Below are positions 1 through 5,218 of a DNA stretch of 7,711 nucleotides, in pieces (the stretch's first letter is position 1; every line of letters starts with the position of its first letter). The stretch spans positions 1 through 7,711 of the forward strand of contig RFRA01000045.1 of NCBI GenBank assembly GCA_009924725.1, written 5' to 3'. A program made the translations under genes and the position numbers. Origin of the DNA: Actinomycetota bacterium. GTDB taxonomy: Bacteria; Actinomycetota; Actinomycetes; Nanopelagicales; Nanopelagicaceae. The notes beneath the pieces are model-generated. The model worked only from the letters and a program-made list of their open reading frames with translations, was not told the origin of the DNA and made no database searches.

Positions 1-321
1 AGTGAATTACAACGGTTACGTGAGTTGATGCAATCAATTGGGACACCAGCTGCTGTGCTTGAAGAACTCTCGCTGGAAATCTCCGGATCCCAAGCACTTG
101 CAATGATGCGGTTAAGTGATCCGACCGCGTTGGCATTTGCGCTAACTGACAGCAAGCATCCGCTTTGGTTGGAATTTCATGCGGCGATTCTCGAAGTAAC
201 TAAACTTGAAATCTGCACATCTCTGGCAGTTGCTTGGCTTAAGTCACAAGTGCTTGCACCGATTACGCCGCAGCAATCAGCTGATGAGGCGGCCTTATTA
301 GTTGAGCGCACGCTCTTTTAA
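1..321 (+). CDS. Hypothetical protein, 3' end of a gene starting upstream of the window
   Basis: The frame is open from the first base of the window to a TAA at 319-321, so this is most likely the last 106 codons of a longer gene. A TTG at 25 and an ATG at 28 exist in frame, but no convincing Shine-Dalgarno precedes them and the frame stays open upstream. I do not recognise the family. The visible protein looks mostly alpha-helical, with Leu/Ala/Glu-rich stretches, no obvious membrane span and no metal-binding or nucleotide-binding motif. It ends exactly where the DUF3046 gene begins (TAAATG, zero spacing), which implies co-transcription and probably translational coupling. In other actinobacteria this neighbourhood often holds genes such as pgsA, cinA or clgR, but the sequence does not let me assign any of them. 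Confidence 0.6.
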   Translation, partial: SELQRLRELMQSIGTPAAVLEELSLEISGSQALAMMRLSDPTALAFALTDSKHPLWLEFHAAILEVTKLEICTSLAVAWLKSQVLAPITPQQSADEAALLVERTLF

Positions 322-519
322 ATGCGCATTTCTGACTTGCGCGAGCGCATCGAACTTTCATTCGGCGCCGATTGGGCGCCATCCTTTAGTAAAGATATAG
401 CGATCTCTGAACTTGGCTCTCGTTCAGTCGATGAGGCCCTGCGCGATGGCTATGAGCCGCACGAGATCTGGAAAGCACTTTGCCGGTCTCATCCTAAAGA
501 AACGGCTAAAGCGCAGTAA
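322..519 (+). CDS. DUF3046 family protein, conserved recA neighbour
   Basis: This 65-residue protein matches the actinobacterial DUF3046 family from memory. It has an N-terminal MRISDLRERIELSFG segment, a central D-x-A-I-S-E-L-G block with SVDEAL (around residues 25-41), and a C-terminal G-x-x-P-x-x-I-W-K-A-L-C segment (around 43-54). The length is normal for the family. Its biochemical function is unknown. Members are typically encoded just upstream of recA, as here (recA starts 225 bp downstream). The ATG directly follows the TAA of the preceding gene and there is no clear Shine-Dalgarno, so translation is probably coupled to that gene. A short inverted repeat (GAGCG/CGCTC, 304-315) sits just before the start inside the upstream gene. 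No terminator is visible between this gene and the recA promoters, so some read-through into recA is possible. Confidence 0.85.
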   Translation: MRISDLRERIELSFGADWAPSFSKDIAISELGSRSVDEALRDGYEPHEIWKALCRSHPKETAKAQ

Positions 520-565
520 TTTGGGTCTCTGCTGGCCGTATAAAGCCTGCGACACGCGAGGGGCG

Positions 566-588
566 CTGTCAGCCCATTAAAGTATCTT
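566..588 (+). promoter_or_regulatory. Distal recA promoter, PafBC/RecA-NDp type motif
   Basis: The bases CTGTCAGCC (566-574), eight spacer bases (575-582) and TATCTT (583-588) fit the RecA-NDp promoter consensus as I recall it for mycobacteria (tTGTCRgtg-N8-TAnnnT), with the core TGTCAG and the TAnnnT -10 both intact. That motif is known to be driven by the WYL-domain activator PafBC after DNA damage. The -10 predicts transcription starting around 594-596, inside the LexA box that follows immediately. The assignment rests on motif and spacing; no start site was measured. Confidence 0.6.
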
Positions 589-604
589 TCGAACAGATGT
601 TCGG
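589..604 (+). promoter_or_regulatory. LexA binding site (SOS box) upstream of recA
   Basis: TCGAAC-AGAT-GTTCGG at 589-604 matches the actinobacterial LexA operator TCGAAC-N4-GTTCGA at 11 of the 12 arm positions (the last A is G). It lies about 140 bp upstream of the recA start codon and directly downstream of the TATCTT -10, so it would cover the predicted transcription start and LexA bound there would block initiation. Outer arms AGTATC (581-586) and GATACT (604-609) form an additional flanking inverted repeat. Cleavage of LexA stimulated by RecA filaments would relieve this repression. Confidence 0.85.
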
Positions 605-673
605 ATACTATTTCCCTGCACAGCCAGAGCGGTTCCACTCTCCGCACACAAGCGCCTTATAGGCCGCCTGTGG

Positions 674-696
674 CCGTCAGTGGGTCTCCGTACCTT
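674..696 (+). promoter_or_regulatory. Proximal recA promoter, second PafBC/RecA-NDp type motif
   Basis: CCGTCAGTG (674-682), eight spacer bases (683-690) and TACCTT (691-696) again have the GTCAGTG-N8-TAnnnT arrangement of the RecA-NDp consensus. The only departures are C for T at the first two positions. The predicted start near 702-704 gives a leader of about 41-43 nt before the recA GTG. No LexA box overlaps this copy, so it would give damage induction or basal expression independent of LexA. Mycobacterium tuberculosis recA likewise has a LexA-controlled distal promoter and a LexA-independent proximal one. Confidence 0.55.
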
Positions 697-710
697 CTGG
701 GACAGACCTC

Positions 711-726
711 AACGTCAGACGACGTT
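711..726 (+). repeat. Perfect inverted repeat in the recA leader
   Basis: AACGTC (711-716) and GACGTT (721-726) are exact reverse complements separated by AGAC. In RNA this is a 6-bp hairpin with a 4-nt loop ending six bases before the recA Shine-Dalgarno (AAAGGAAA, 733-740). As DNA it has the same 6-4-6 geometry as a LexA box but a different sequence. Role unknown: leader hairpin, operator, or chance. Confidence 0.45.
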
Positions 727-744
727 TTACCGAAAGGAAAGTAA

Positions 745-1830
745 GTGGCTAAAGAAACTCCTGCTGAAAAGGCAGTCGATAAAGCTAATAGCGATCGCTC
801 AAAAGCGCTCGACACCGCCCTCGCTCAGATTGAACGTCAGTTTGGCAAAGGTGCTGTTATGAAGATGTCCGAGCGCCAAGCGCAGGCCATCGAAGTTATT
901 CCAACTGGATCAATCGCACTTGATATTGCTCTCGGCATTGGCGGTTTGCCTCGTGGTCGAATCGTAGAAATCTACGGACCAGAATCTTCTGGTAAAACAA
1001 CCCTGACACTGCATGCAATTGCTAATGCGCAAAAAGCTGGCGGCATCTGTGCCTTCATCGATGCAGAACATGCTTTTGATTCTGAGTATGCCAAGAAGCT
1101 TGGTGTTGATATTGATGCGCTCCTTGTTTCACAACCAGATACTGGCGAGCAAGCACTAGAGATCATGGATATGTTAATTCGCTCCGGTGCCCTTGATCTA
1201 GTCGTAGTTGACTCGGTCGCTGCCCTTGTTCCTCGCGCAGAAATTGAAGGCGAGATGGGCGATTCACATATGGGTCTACAAGCTCGCTTGATGTCGCAAG
1301 CACTTCGTAAAGTTACTGGAGCTCTTCATCAATCTAAGACAACTGCAATCTTTATTAACCAGTTGCGCGAAAAGATCGGTGTTTTCTTCGGCTCACCTGA
1401 AACCACAACTGGTGGTAAGGCGCTTAAGTTCTATGCATCAGTTCGACTTGATATTCGTCGTATCGAAACTCTTAAAGATGGCCAAGACGCAGTCGGTAAC
1501 CGTACTCGCGTTAAGGTTGTTAAGAACAAGATGGCGCCACCATTTAAGCAAGCAGAGTTCGACATTATTTATGGCACTGGTATCTCACGCGAAGGTTCCC
1601 TCATTGATATGGGTGTTGAAATTGGCGTAGTTAAGAAAGCCGGCGCTTGGTATACCTACGAAGCAGATCAACTTGGTCAAGGTAAAGAAAATGCCCGTAC
1701 TTTCTTACTTGATAACCCTGATCTTGCTAATGAAATCGAAACCAAGATTCGCGCACACTTTGTGCCAGTAGAAGTTGATCCAGAGCTAGTAGCTGCGATC
1801 GATGAAGCTGCCGCAGACGTTGATTTCTAA
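745..1830 (+). CDS. recA: Recombinase RecA
   Basis: This 361-residue protein is the bacterial strand-exchange ATPase: it polymerises on single-stranded DNA, catalyses homologous pairing and stimulates LexA self-cleavage. Visible hallmarks are Walker A GPESSGKT (78-85), catalytic Glu in DAEHA (E108), Walker B LVVVDS (D156), loop L1 around EIEGEMGDSHMG (167-178), INQ with the ATP-sensing Gln (Q206), loop L2 around 207-224 and the family signature ALKFYASVRL (226-235). The C-terminus is acidic (ending DEAAADVDF), as usual. No intein interrupts the gene. The GTG start at 745 is chosen because AAAGGAAA (733-740) lies just upstream and it gives the normal N-terminus. One unusual residue is Phe214 in L2, where Met is typical. 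Regulation appears to combine LexA and PafBC-type control from the upstream region. recX follows after 18 bp. Confidence 0.98.
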   Translation: MAKETPAEKAVDKANSDRSKALDTALAQIERQFGKGAVMKMSERQAQAIEVIPTGSIALDIALGIGGLPRGRIVEIYGPESSGKTTLTLHAIANAQKAGGICAFIDAEHAFDSEYAKKLGVDIDALLVSQPDTGEQALEIMDMLIRSGALDLVVVDSVAALVPRAEIEGEMGDSHMGLQARLMSQALRKVTGALHQSKTTAIFINQLREKIGVFFGSPETTTGGKALKFYASVRLDIRRIETLKDGQDAVGNRTRVKVVKNKMAPPFKQAEFDIIYGTGISREGSLIDMGVEIGVVKKAGAWYTYEADQLGQGKENARTFLLDNPDLANEIETKIRAHFVPVEVDPELVAAIDEAAADVDF

Positions 1831-1848
1831 GGGATAACCAACTTCCCA

Positions 1849-2349
1849 ATGCTCGACTATGTAAAAGTTGATCACGAGGCCGACCCTTACTCTGTTGCCT
1901 ACACAATTGCGCTCAATGCGTTAGTTGCTCGGGCGAAGAGTAAGGGCGAGCTCGTGGCTCACCTTAAAAAGCGCGGTATCGAAGATGAAGTAGCTGCGGC
2001 GACCATCTTTCGCCTACAAGAGGCTGGCCTCATCAACGATGAAGAATTTGCGCGCGCCTGGACCCAATCTCGTCATAATTCAAAGAAGTTATCAAAGCGA
2101 ATAATTGCCGGCGAACTTCGCACTCGCGGGGTCGATCAAAATTCTATTGATACCGCCCTTGATGAGATTGATGATGAAGATGAATATCGAATGGCTTTTG
2201 AACTTGCGATGAAAAAATACAACACCATGTCGCGCCTTGCCCCAGATGTTCAAGTTCGCCGAATTCAATCTTTGTTGCAGCGCAAAGGATTTAGTTTTGG
2301 ATTGATTGGGCGAGTACTACGCGAATTAGGTATTGAAGTTAAATATTAA
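1849..2349 (+). CDS. recX: Regulatory protein RecX
   Basis: This 166-residue protein is a RecX homologue, a modulator that binds RecA filaments and limits strand exchange and ATPase activity. Family features are the N-terminal helical segment ALNALVARAKSKGEL (21-35), the typical AGLINDEEFARAW block (59-71) and the C-terminal repeat RRIQSLLQRKGFSF (137-150) followed by another helix. Length is in the normal range. It lies 18 bp after recA in the same reading frame, separated by one TAA and six sense codons; no alternative upstream start codon exists between the recA stop and this ATG. There is no good Shine-Dalgarno: the nearest purine run, GGGAT at 1831-1835, is too far upstream. Translation therefore likely depends on ribosomes finishing recA. 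It is expected to share the recA transcript and its damage control. Its stop overlaps the stop of the convergent IclR gene. Confidence 0.95.
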   Translation: MLDYVKVDHEADPYSVAYTIALNALVARAKSKGELVAHLKKRGIEDEVAAATIFRLQEAGLINDEEFARAWTQSRHNSKKLSKRIIAGELRTRGVDQNSIDTALDEIDDEDEYRMAFELAMKKYNTMSRLAPDVQVRRIQSLLQRKGFSFGLIGRVLRELGIEVKY

Positions 2350-3065
2350 TTGGTTTTTTCAAGGTGCTCAGTTAATCGGGCAGCAGTAGCAACAACGGCC
2401 GCGGCATGAACCCGGCCAGGTTGGCGACCAAGACGTTCAATCGGTCCACTGATACTTACCGCTGCAATAACTTTTCCATTTGGCCCGCGTACTGGGGCTG
2501 ATACAGATGCCACACCAACTTCGCGTTCACCAACTGATTGCGCCCAACCACGACGACGATCGGCAGATAAGTGCGCTGCGGTAAAGCGGGCACCTTTTAA
2601 TCCACGACTGATACGCTCGGAATCTTCCCAAGCCAACAAGATTTGTGCCGCAGACCCTGCCTGCATGGTTAAGTTCGAACCAACTGGCACTGAATCGCGC
2701 AGCCCAGATAAACGTTCAGCAACTGCAACACAGATGCGCACATCGCCTTGGCGACGATAAAGCTGCGCGCTTTCGCCGGTGGCATCGCGCAGGGCGGCTA
2801 GTGCCGGGGCAGCAGCGGCCAATAACCGATCTTCACCAGCAGCAGCTGCTAATTCGGCGCTACGTGGCCCCAAAATGAAGCGACCCGTTAAATCTCGGGA
2901 AACTAAGCGATGGTGCGCGAGAGCTACTGCTAACCGGTGCGCGGTAGGTCTTGCGATACCCGTTGCCGCGACGAGTTCGGCCAATGAATGCGGGCCAGAT
3001 TCCAGGCAAGCCAGAATTCCTACTGCTTTATCTAATACGCCGACTCCGCTATTCTTCTTGTCCAC
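2346..3065 (-). CDS. ndgR: IclR-family regulator of leucine biosynthesis, NdgR/LtbR type
   Basis: The 239-residue protein has the IclR layout: an N-terminal winged helix-turn-helix (about 10-70, with recognition region around ATGIARPTAHRLAVAL, 34-49) and a C-terminal effector-binding domain (about 80-235). Segments such as GVGVLDKA, GRFILGPR, GESAQLYRRQGD, CVAVAERLSGLRD and VASVSAPVRGP closely resemble Streptomyces NdgR/AreB and Corynebacterium LtbR, which control leuCD and other amino-acid genes. The GTG start at 3065 is chosen because it reproduces the NdgR N-terminus and the frame closes 10-12 bases upstream (TAA at 3077-3075). There is no Shine-Dalgarno; a -10-like TAATAT ends six bases before the GTG, suggesting a leaderless mRNA. 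It diverges from leuC with a 60-bp spacer, the arrangement known in other actinobacteria. Its stop overlaps that of recX. The effector ligand cannot be read from the sequence. Confidence 0.93.
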   Translation of the reverse strand: MDKKNSGVGVLDKAVGILACLESGPHSLAELVAATGIARPTAHRLAVALAHHRLVSRDLTGRFILGPRSAELAAAAGEDRLLAAAAPALAALRDATGESAQLYRRQGDVRICVAVAERLSGLRDSVPVGSNLTMQAGSAAQILLAWEDSERISRGLKGARFTAAHLSADRRRGWAQSVGEREVGVASVSAPVRGPNGKVIAAVSISGPIERLGRQPGRVHAAAVVATAARLTEHLEKTN

Positions 3066-3069
3066 GAAC

Positions 3070-3078
3070 TGATATTAG
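3070..3078 (+). promoter_or_regulatory. Probable extended -10 of the leuCD promoter
   Basis: TGATATTAG at 3070-3078 resembles an extended -10 (TGnTATAAT). It would start transcription near 3085, inside the ATCT/AGAT palindrome, leaving a leader of about 40 nt that contains the AGGAG ribosome site. No convincing -35 is seen. TAGGAT at 3106-3111 is a competing TAnnnT candidate but would start within the Shine-Dalgarno. Confidence 0.4.
3072..3077 (-). promoter_or_regulatory. -10 element for a leaderless ndgR transcript
   Basis: On the minus strand TAATAT (3077-3072) is followed by six bases and then the GTG start at 3065. This places the expected transcription start on or next to the start codon. 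Combined with the absence of a Shine-Dalgarno, it indicates a leaderless mRNA. It overlaps the leuCD -10 on the opposite strand, so the two promoters should compete. Confidence 0.5.
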
Positions 3079-3084
3079 CATCCC

Positions 3085-3096
3085 ATCTGATGAGAT
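3085..3096. promoter_or_regulatory. Candidate NdgR/LtbR operator in the ndgR-leuC spacer
   Basis: ATCT-GATG-AGAT (3085-3096) is a 4-4-4 inverted repeat; an overlapping CATC-T-GATG (3084-3092) is also palindromic. It lies in the -35/-10 spacer of the ndgR promoter and at the predicted leuC transcription start, where a bound dimer could control both. NdgR/AreB/LtbR proteins are known to bind this intergenic region in other actinobacteria; I did not rely on a recalled consensus to place the site. Confidence 0.4.
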
Positions 3097-3115
3097 ACCA
3101 GTTTTTAGGATATTT

Positions 3116-3120
3116 AGGAG
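3116..3120 (+). promoter_or_regulatory. leuC ribosome binding site, decides the start
   Basis: AGGAG at 3116-3120 lies five bases before the ATG at 3126. An in-frame ATG at 3090 would add twelve residues but has no Shine-Dalgarno and lies in the operator region, so 3126 is preferred. Confidence 0.85.
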
Positions 3121-3125
3121 TTGTT

Positions 3126-4517
3126 ATGGGAAAGACGCTAGCCGAGAAGATCTGGCAAGAACATGTGGTGCGCGCAAAAGAGGGCGAACCCGACCTGATC
3201 TACATCGACCTGCATTTAATTCATGAGGTAACTAGTCCGCAGGCATTCGATGGCTTGCGTTTGAGTAATCGCAAAGTTCGTCGACCAGACCTAACTATTG
3301 CAACCGAAGATCACAATGTGCCAACCCAAAACATTAATCTGCCGATTGCAGATCCAGTATCAAAGCTACAAGTAGATACATTGCGTGCTAACTGCGCTGA
3401 ATTTGGCGTTCGCATTCACTCACTGGGCGATGCTGAACAAGGAATTGTTCACGTAGTTGGCCCACAACTAGGTTTAACACAACCTGGCTTAACAATTGTT
3501 TGCGGAGATTCACATACTTCAACCCATGGTGCATTTGGCGCACTTGCTTTTGGTATTGGTACCAGCGAAGTAGAGCACGTGCTGGCTACTCAAACCCTGC
3601 CACTGCAACGTCCAAAGACCATGGCAATAAATGTAAATGGAAAATTAAAGCCTGGCGTGACTAGCAAGGACATCATCTTGGCAATTATCGCCAAAATTGG
3701 TACCGGTGGCGGACAAGGTTATGTAATTGAATATCGTGGCGAAGCAATTCGTAATCTTTCAATGGAAGCGCGCATGACAGTTTGTAATATGTCGATTGAG
3801 GCCGGTGCTCGCGCTGGTTTGATTGCACCCGATGAGACAACTTTTGCTTACATTAAGGGCAAGCCACACGCACCTGAAGACTTTGATGCAGCAGTTCAAT
3901 ACTGGAAAACCCTTTTCACTGACGCCGATGCAAAGTTCGATGTTGAAGTAGATTTAAATGCTGATGAATTAGAACCATTTGTTACTTGGGGAACCAACCC
4001 TGGTCAGGGAGTCTTCTTAAATGCAAATGTTCCGAACCCAGCCGATATCGCAGACGCTGAAGAGCGTGGCGCAGCTGAACGAGCCCTGGTTTATATGGGT
4101 TTAACAGCAGGTCAGCCAATGAAGAGCGTAGCTATCGACACTGTGTTCTTGGGCTCTTGTACCAATGGGCGCATAGAAGACCTGCGGGCAGCTGCTGAAA
4201 TTCTTAAAGGTAGAAAGATTTCAACTTCACTACGCATGTTAGTTGTGCCTGGTAGTGCGCGAGTCCGCTTACAAGCAGAAGCTGAAGGTCTAGATAAAGT
4301 ATTTATTGATTCTGGTGCTGAATGGCGAAATGCTGGTTGCTCAATGTGTCTGGGCATGAATCCAGATCAATTGAAACCAGAAGAGCGTTCAGCCTCTACT
4401 TCGAATCGTAACTTTGAAGGCCGTCAAGGAAAAGGTGGTCGCACCCACTTGGTTAGTCCACTAGTTGCAGCAGCAACCGCACTTCGCGGAACTCTTTCAT
4501 CGCCTGCGGATCTGTAA
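3126..4517 (+). CDS. leuC: 3-isopropylmalate dehydratase, large subunit
   Basis: This 463-residue protein is the aconitase-type [4Fe-4S] subunit of isopropylmalate isomerase, which converts 2-isopropylmalate to 3-isopropylmalate by dehydration and rehydration in leucine biosynthesis, with LeuD as partner. The N-terminal MGKTLAEKIWQ is typical. CGDSHTSTHGAFG (126-138) and GTSEVEHVLATQT (145-157) are family blocks. The cluster-binding cysteines are visible as FLGSCTNGR (C345) and CSMCLGMN (C405, C408). Near the end NRNFEGRQG (428-436) is the usual substrate-site segment. Full length, no disruption. The start at 3126 is fixed by AGGAG and by matching the family N-terminus; the ATG at 3090 is rejected. 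leuD follows 12 bp downstream with its own strong ribosome site overlapping the leuC stop. Expression is likely controlled by the divergent NdgR-type regulator. Confidence 0.98.
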   Translation: MGKTLAEKIWQEHVVRAKEGEPDLIYIDLHLIHEVTSPQAFDGLRLSNRKVRRPDLTIATEDHNVPTQNINLPIADPVSKLQVDTLRANCAEFGVRIHSLGDAEQGIVHVVGPQLGLTQPGLTIVCGDSHTSTHGAFGALAFGIGTSEVEHVLATQTLPLQRPKTMAINVNGKLKPGVTSKDIILAIIAKIGTGGGQGYVIEYRGEAIRNLSMEARMTVCNMSIEAGARAGLIAPDETTFAYIKGKPHAPEDFDAAVQYWKTLFTDADAKFDVEVDLNADELEPFVTWGTNPGQGVFLNANVPNPADIADAEERGAAERALVYMGLTAGQPMKSVAIDTVFLGSCTNGRIEDLRAAAEILKGRKISTSLRMLVVPGSARVRLQAEAEGLDKVFIDSGAEWRNAGCSMCLGMNPDQLKPEERSASTSNRNFEGRQGKGGRTHLVSPLVAAATALRGTLSSPADL

Positions 4518-4529
4518 GGAGAACATAGA

Positions 4530-5129
4530 ATGGAAAAATTTGTAACTCATGTTGGTACTGGTGTTCCACTGCGTCGAAGCAATGTTGATACTGACCAGAT
4601 CATTCCGGCCGTCTACCTAAAGCGCGTTACACGTAGCGGTTTCGAAGATGGTCTTTTTGCCGCTTGGCGTAGCGATCCAGATTTCGTTTTGAACCAACCA
4701 GAATTTAAGAACGGCACAATCTTGGTAGCCGGTGCTGATTTCGGAACTGGTTCATCTCGTGAGCATGCTGTCTGGGCGCTACAGAACTATGGTTTCAAAG
4801 TTGTGATCTCCTCACGTTTTGCCGACATTTTCCGGGGCAACTCGCAAAAAGGTGGCTTGCTGACAATTCTGCTTAGCCAAAGCGAGGTCGAAGATCTTTG
4901 GGTAGCCATCGAAGCTAATCCAGCCCTGGCAATCACTGTTAACTTAGAAGCCAAAACTGTTTCCTATGGTGAGCAATTAATCGCGTTTGAGATCGATGAT
5001 TATGTGCGTTGGCGCTTAATGGAAGGTCTCGATGACATCGGTTTAACGCTTGGAAATAGCGATTCCATCGATGCTTTTGAAAGCAAGCGAGCTGCTCACA
5101 AACCAAAGACACTTCCAATTCGCGCTTAA
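4530..5129 (+). CDS. leuD: 3-isopropylmalate dehydratase, small subunit
   Basis: The 199-residue protein is the swivel-domain partner of LeuC. It begins with the normal N-terminus and shows NVDTDQIIPAVYL (18-30), the active-site loop ADFGTGSSREHAVWAL (69-84, with S75-S76-R77) and SSRFADIFRGNS (94-105), all family hallmarks. Length is normal for bacterial LeuD. AAGGAG (4516-4521) lies eight bases before the ATG and overlaps the leuC TAA, so the two subunits should be made together from one transcript. The C-terminal tail (AAHKPKTLPIRA) is basic and slightly extended, as often seen in actinobacteria. The gene is followed by a structured 239-bp spacer with a weak terminator. Confidence 0.98.
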   Translation: MEKFVTHVGTGVPLRRSNVDTDQIIPAVYLKRVTRSGFEDGLFAAWRSDPDFVLNQPEFKNGTILVAGADFGTGSSREHAVWALQNYGFKVVISSRFADIFRGNSQKGGLLTILLSQSEVEDLWVAIEANPALAITVNLEAKTVSYGEQLIAFEIDDYVRWRLMEGLDDIGLTLGNSDSIDAFESKRAAHKPKTLPIRA

Positions 5130-5156
5130 AAGAGGCTAATTACGCTGGTTTTGACG

Positions 5157-5176
5157 CTCATCCGGCAAAGGGTGAG
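5157..5176 (+). other. Hairpin in the leuD-hup spacer
   Basis: CTCATCC (5157-5163) pairs with GGGTGAG (5170-5176) through seven base pairs, one of them G-U, closing a six-base loop GGCAAA. No T-run follows directly, so this is not itself a terminator. It sits 13 bases before the left arm of the terminator hairpin downstream. Confidence 0.5.
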
Positions 5177-5188
5177 AGAGTTAGCGCC

Positions 5189-5218
5189 AAACTCTAAAGT
5201 TCTAATGCAGAGTTTTTT
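5189..5218 (+). terminator. Weak intrinsic terminator after leuD
   Basis: AAACTCT (5189-5195) and AGAGTTT (5209-5215) form a 7-bp A/T-rich stem with a 13-base loop, and six T residues (5213-5218) overlap the end of the stem. The arrangement fits a rho-independent terminator for leuCD, though the low-GC stem and large loop suggest leaky termination. Confidence 0.55.

Noticed and set aside
597..662. 21-codon frame beginning ATG just after the predicted distal recA start, a possible leader peptide
   Set aside because: The ATG falls inside the LexA box, there is no Shine-Dalgarno, and no regulatory codon run is seen; likely chance.
680..862. 60-codon plus-strand frame overlapping the recA start
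   Set aside because: It runs out of frame through the recA promoter and N-terminus, has a basic low-information composition and no ribosome site; recA itself is unambiguous.
2325..2360. Terminator after recX (AATTA/TAATT followed by a T-run)
   Set aside because: The stem is five A/T pairs with a long loop and the T-run is part of the ndgR coding sequence; too weak to call.
2673..2680. GTTCGAAC palindrome inside ndgR as a second LexA box
   Set aside because: It lacks the four-base spacer of the actinobacterial LexA operator and lies deep within a coding region.
3090..3125. Upstream in-frame ATG that would extend LeuC by twelve residues
   Set aside because: No ribosome site precedes it, it lies in the control region, and the family N-terminus plus AGGAG fit the ATG at 3126.
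2645..3226. Several plus-strand frames across the ndgR gene and into leuC
   Set aside because: They are antisense or out-of-frame to ndgR and leuC, which match known families along their full lengths.
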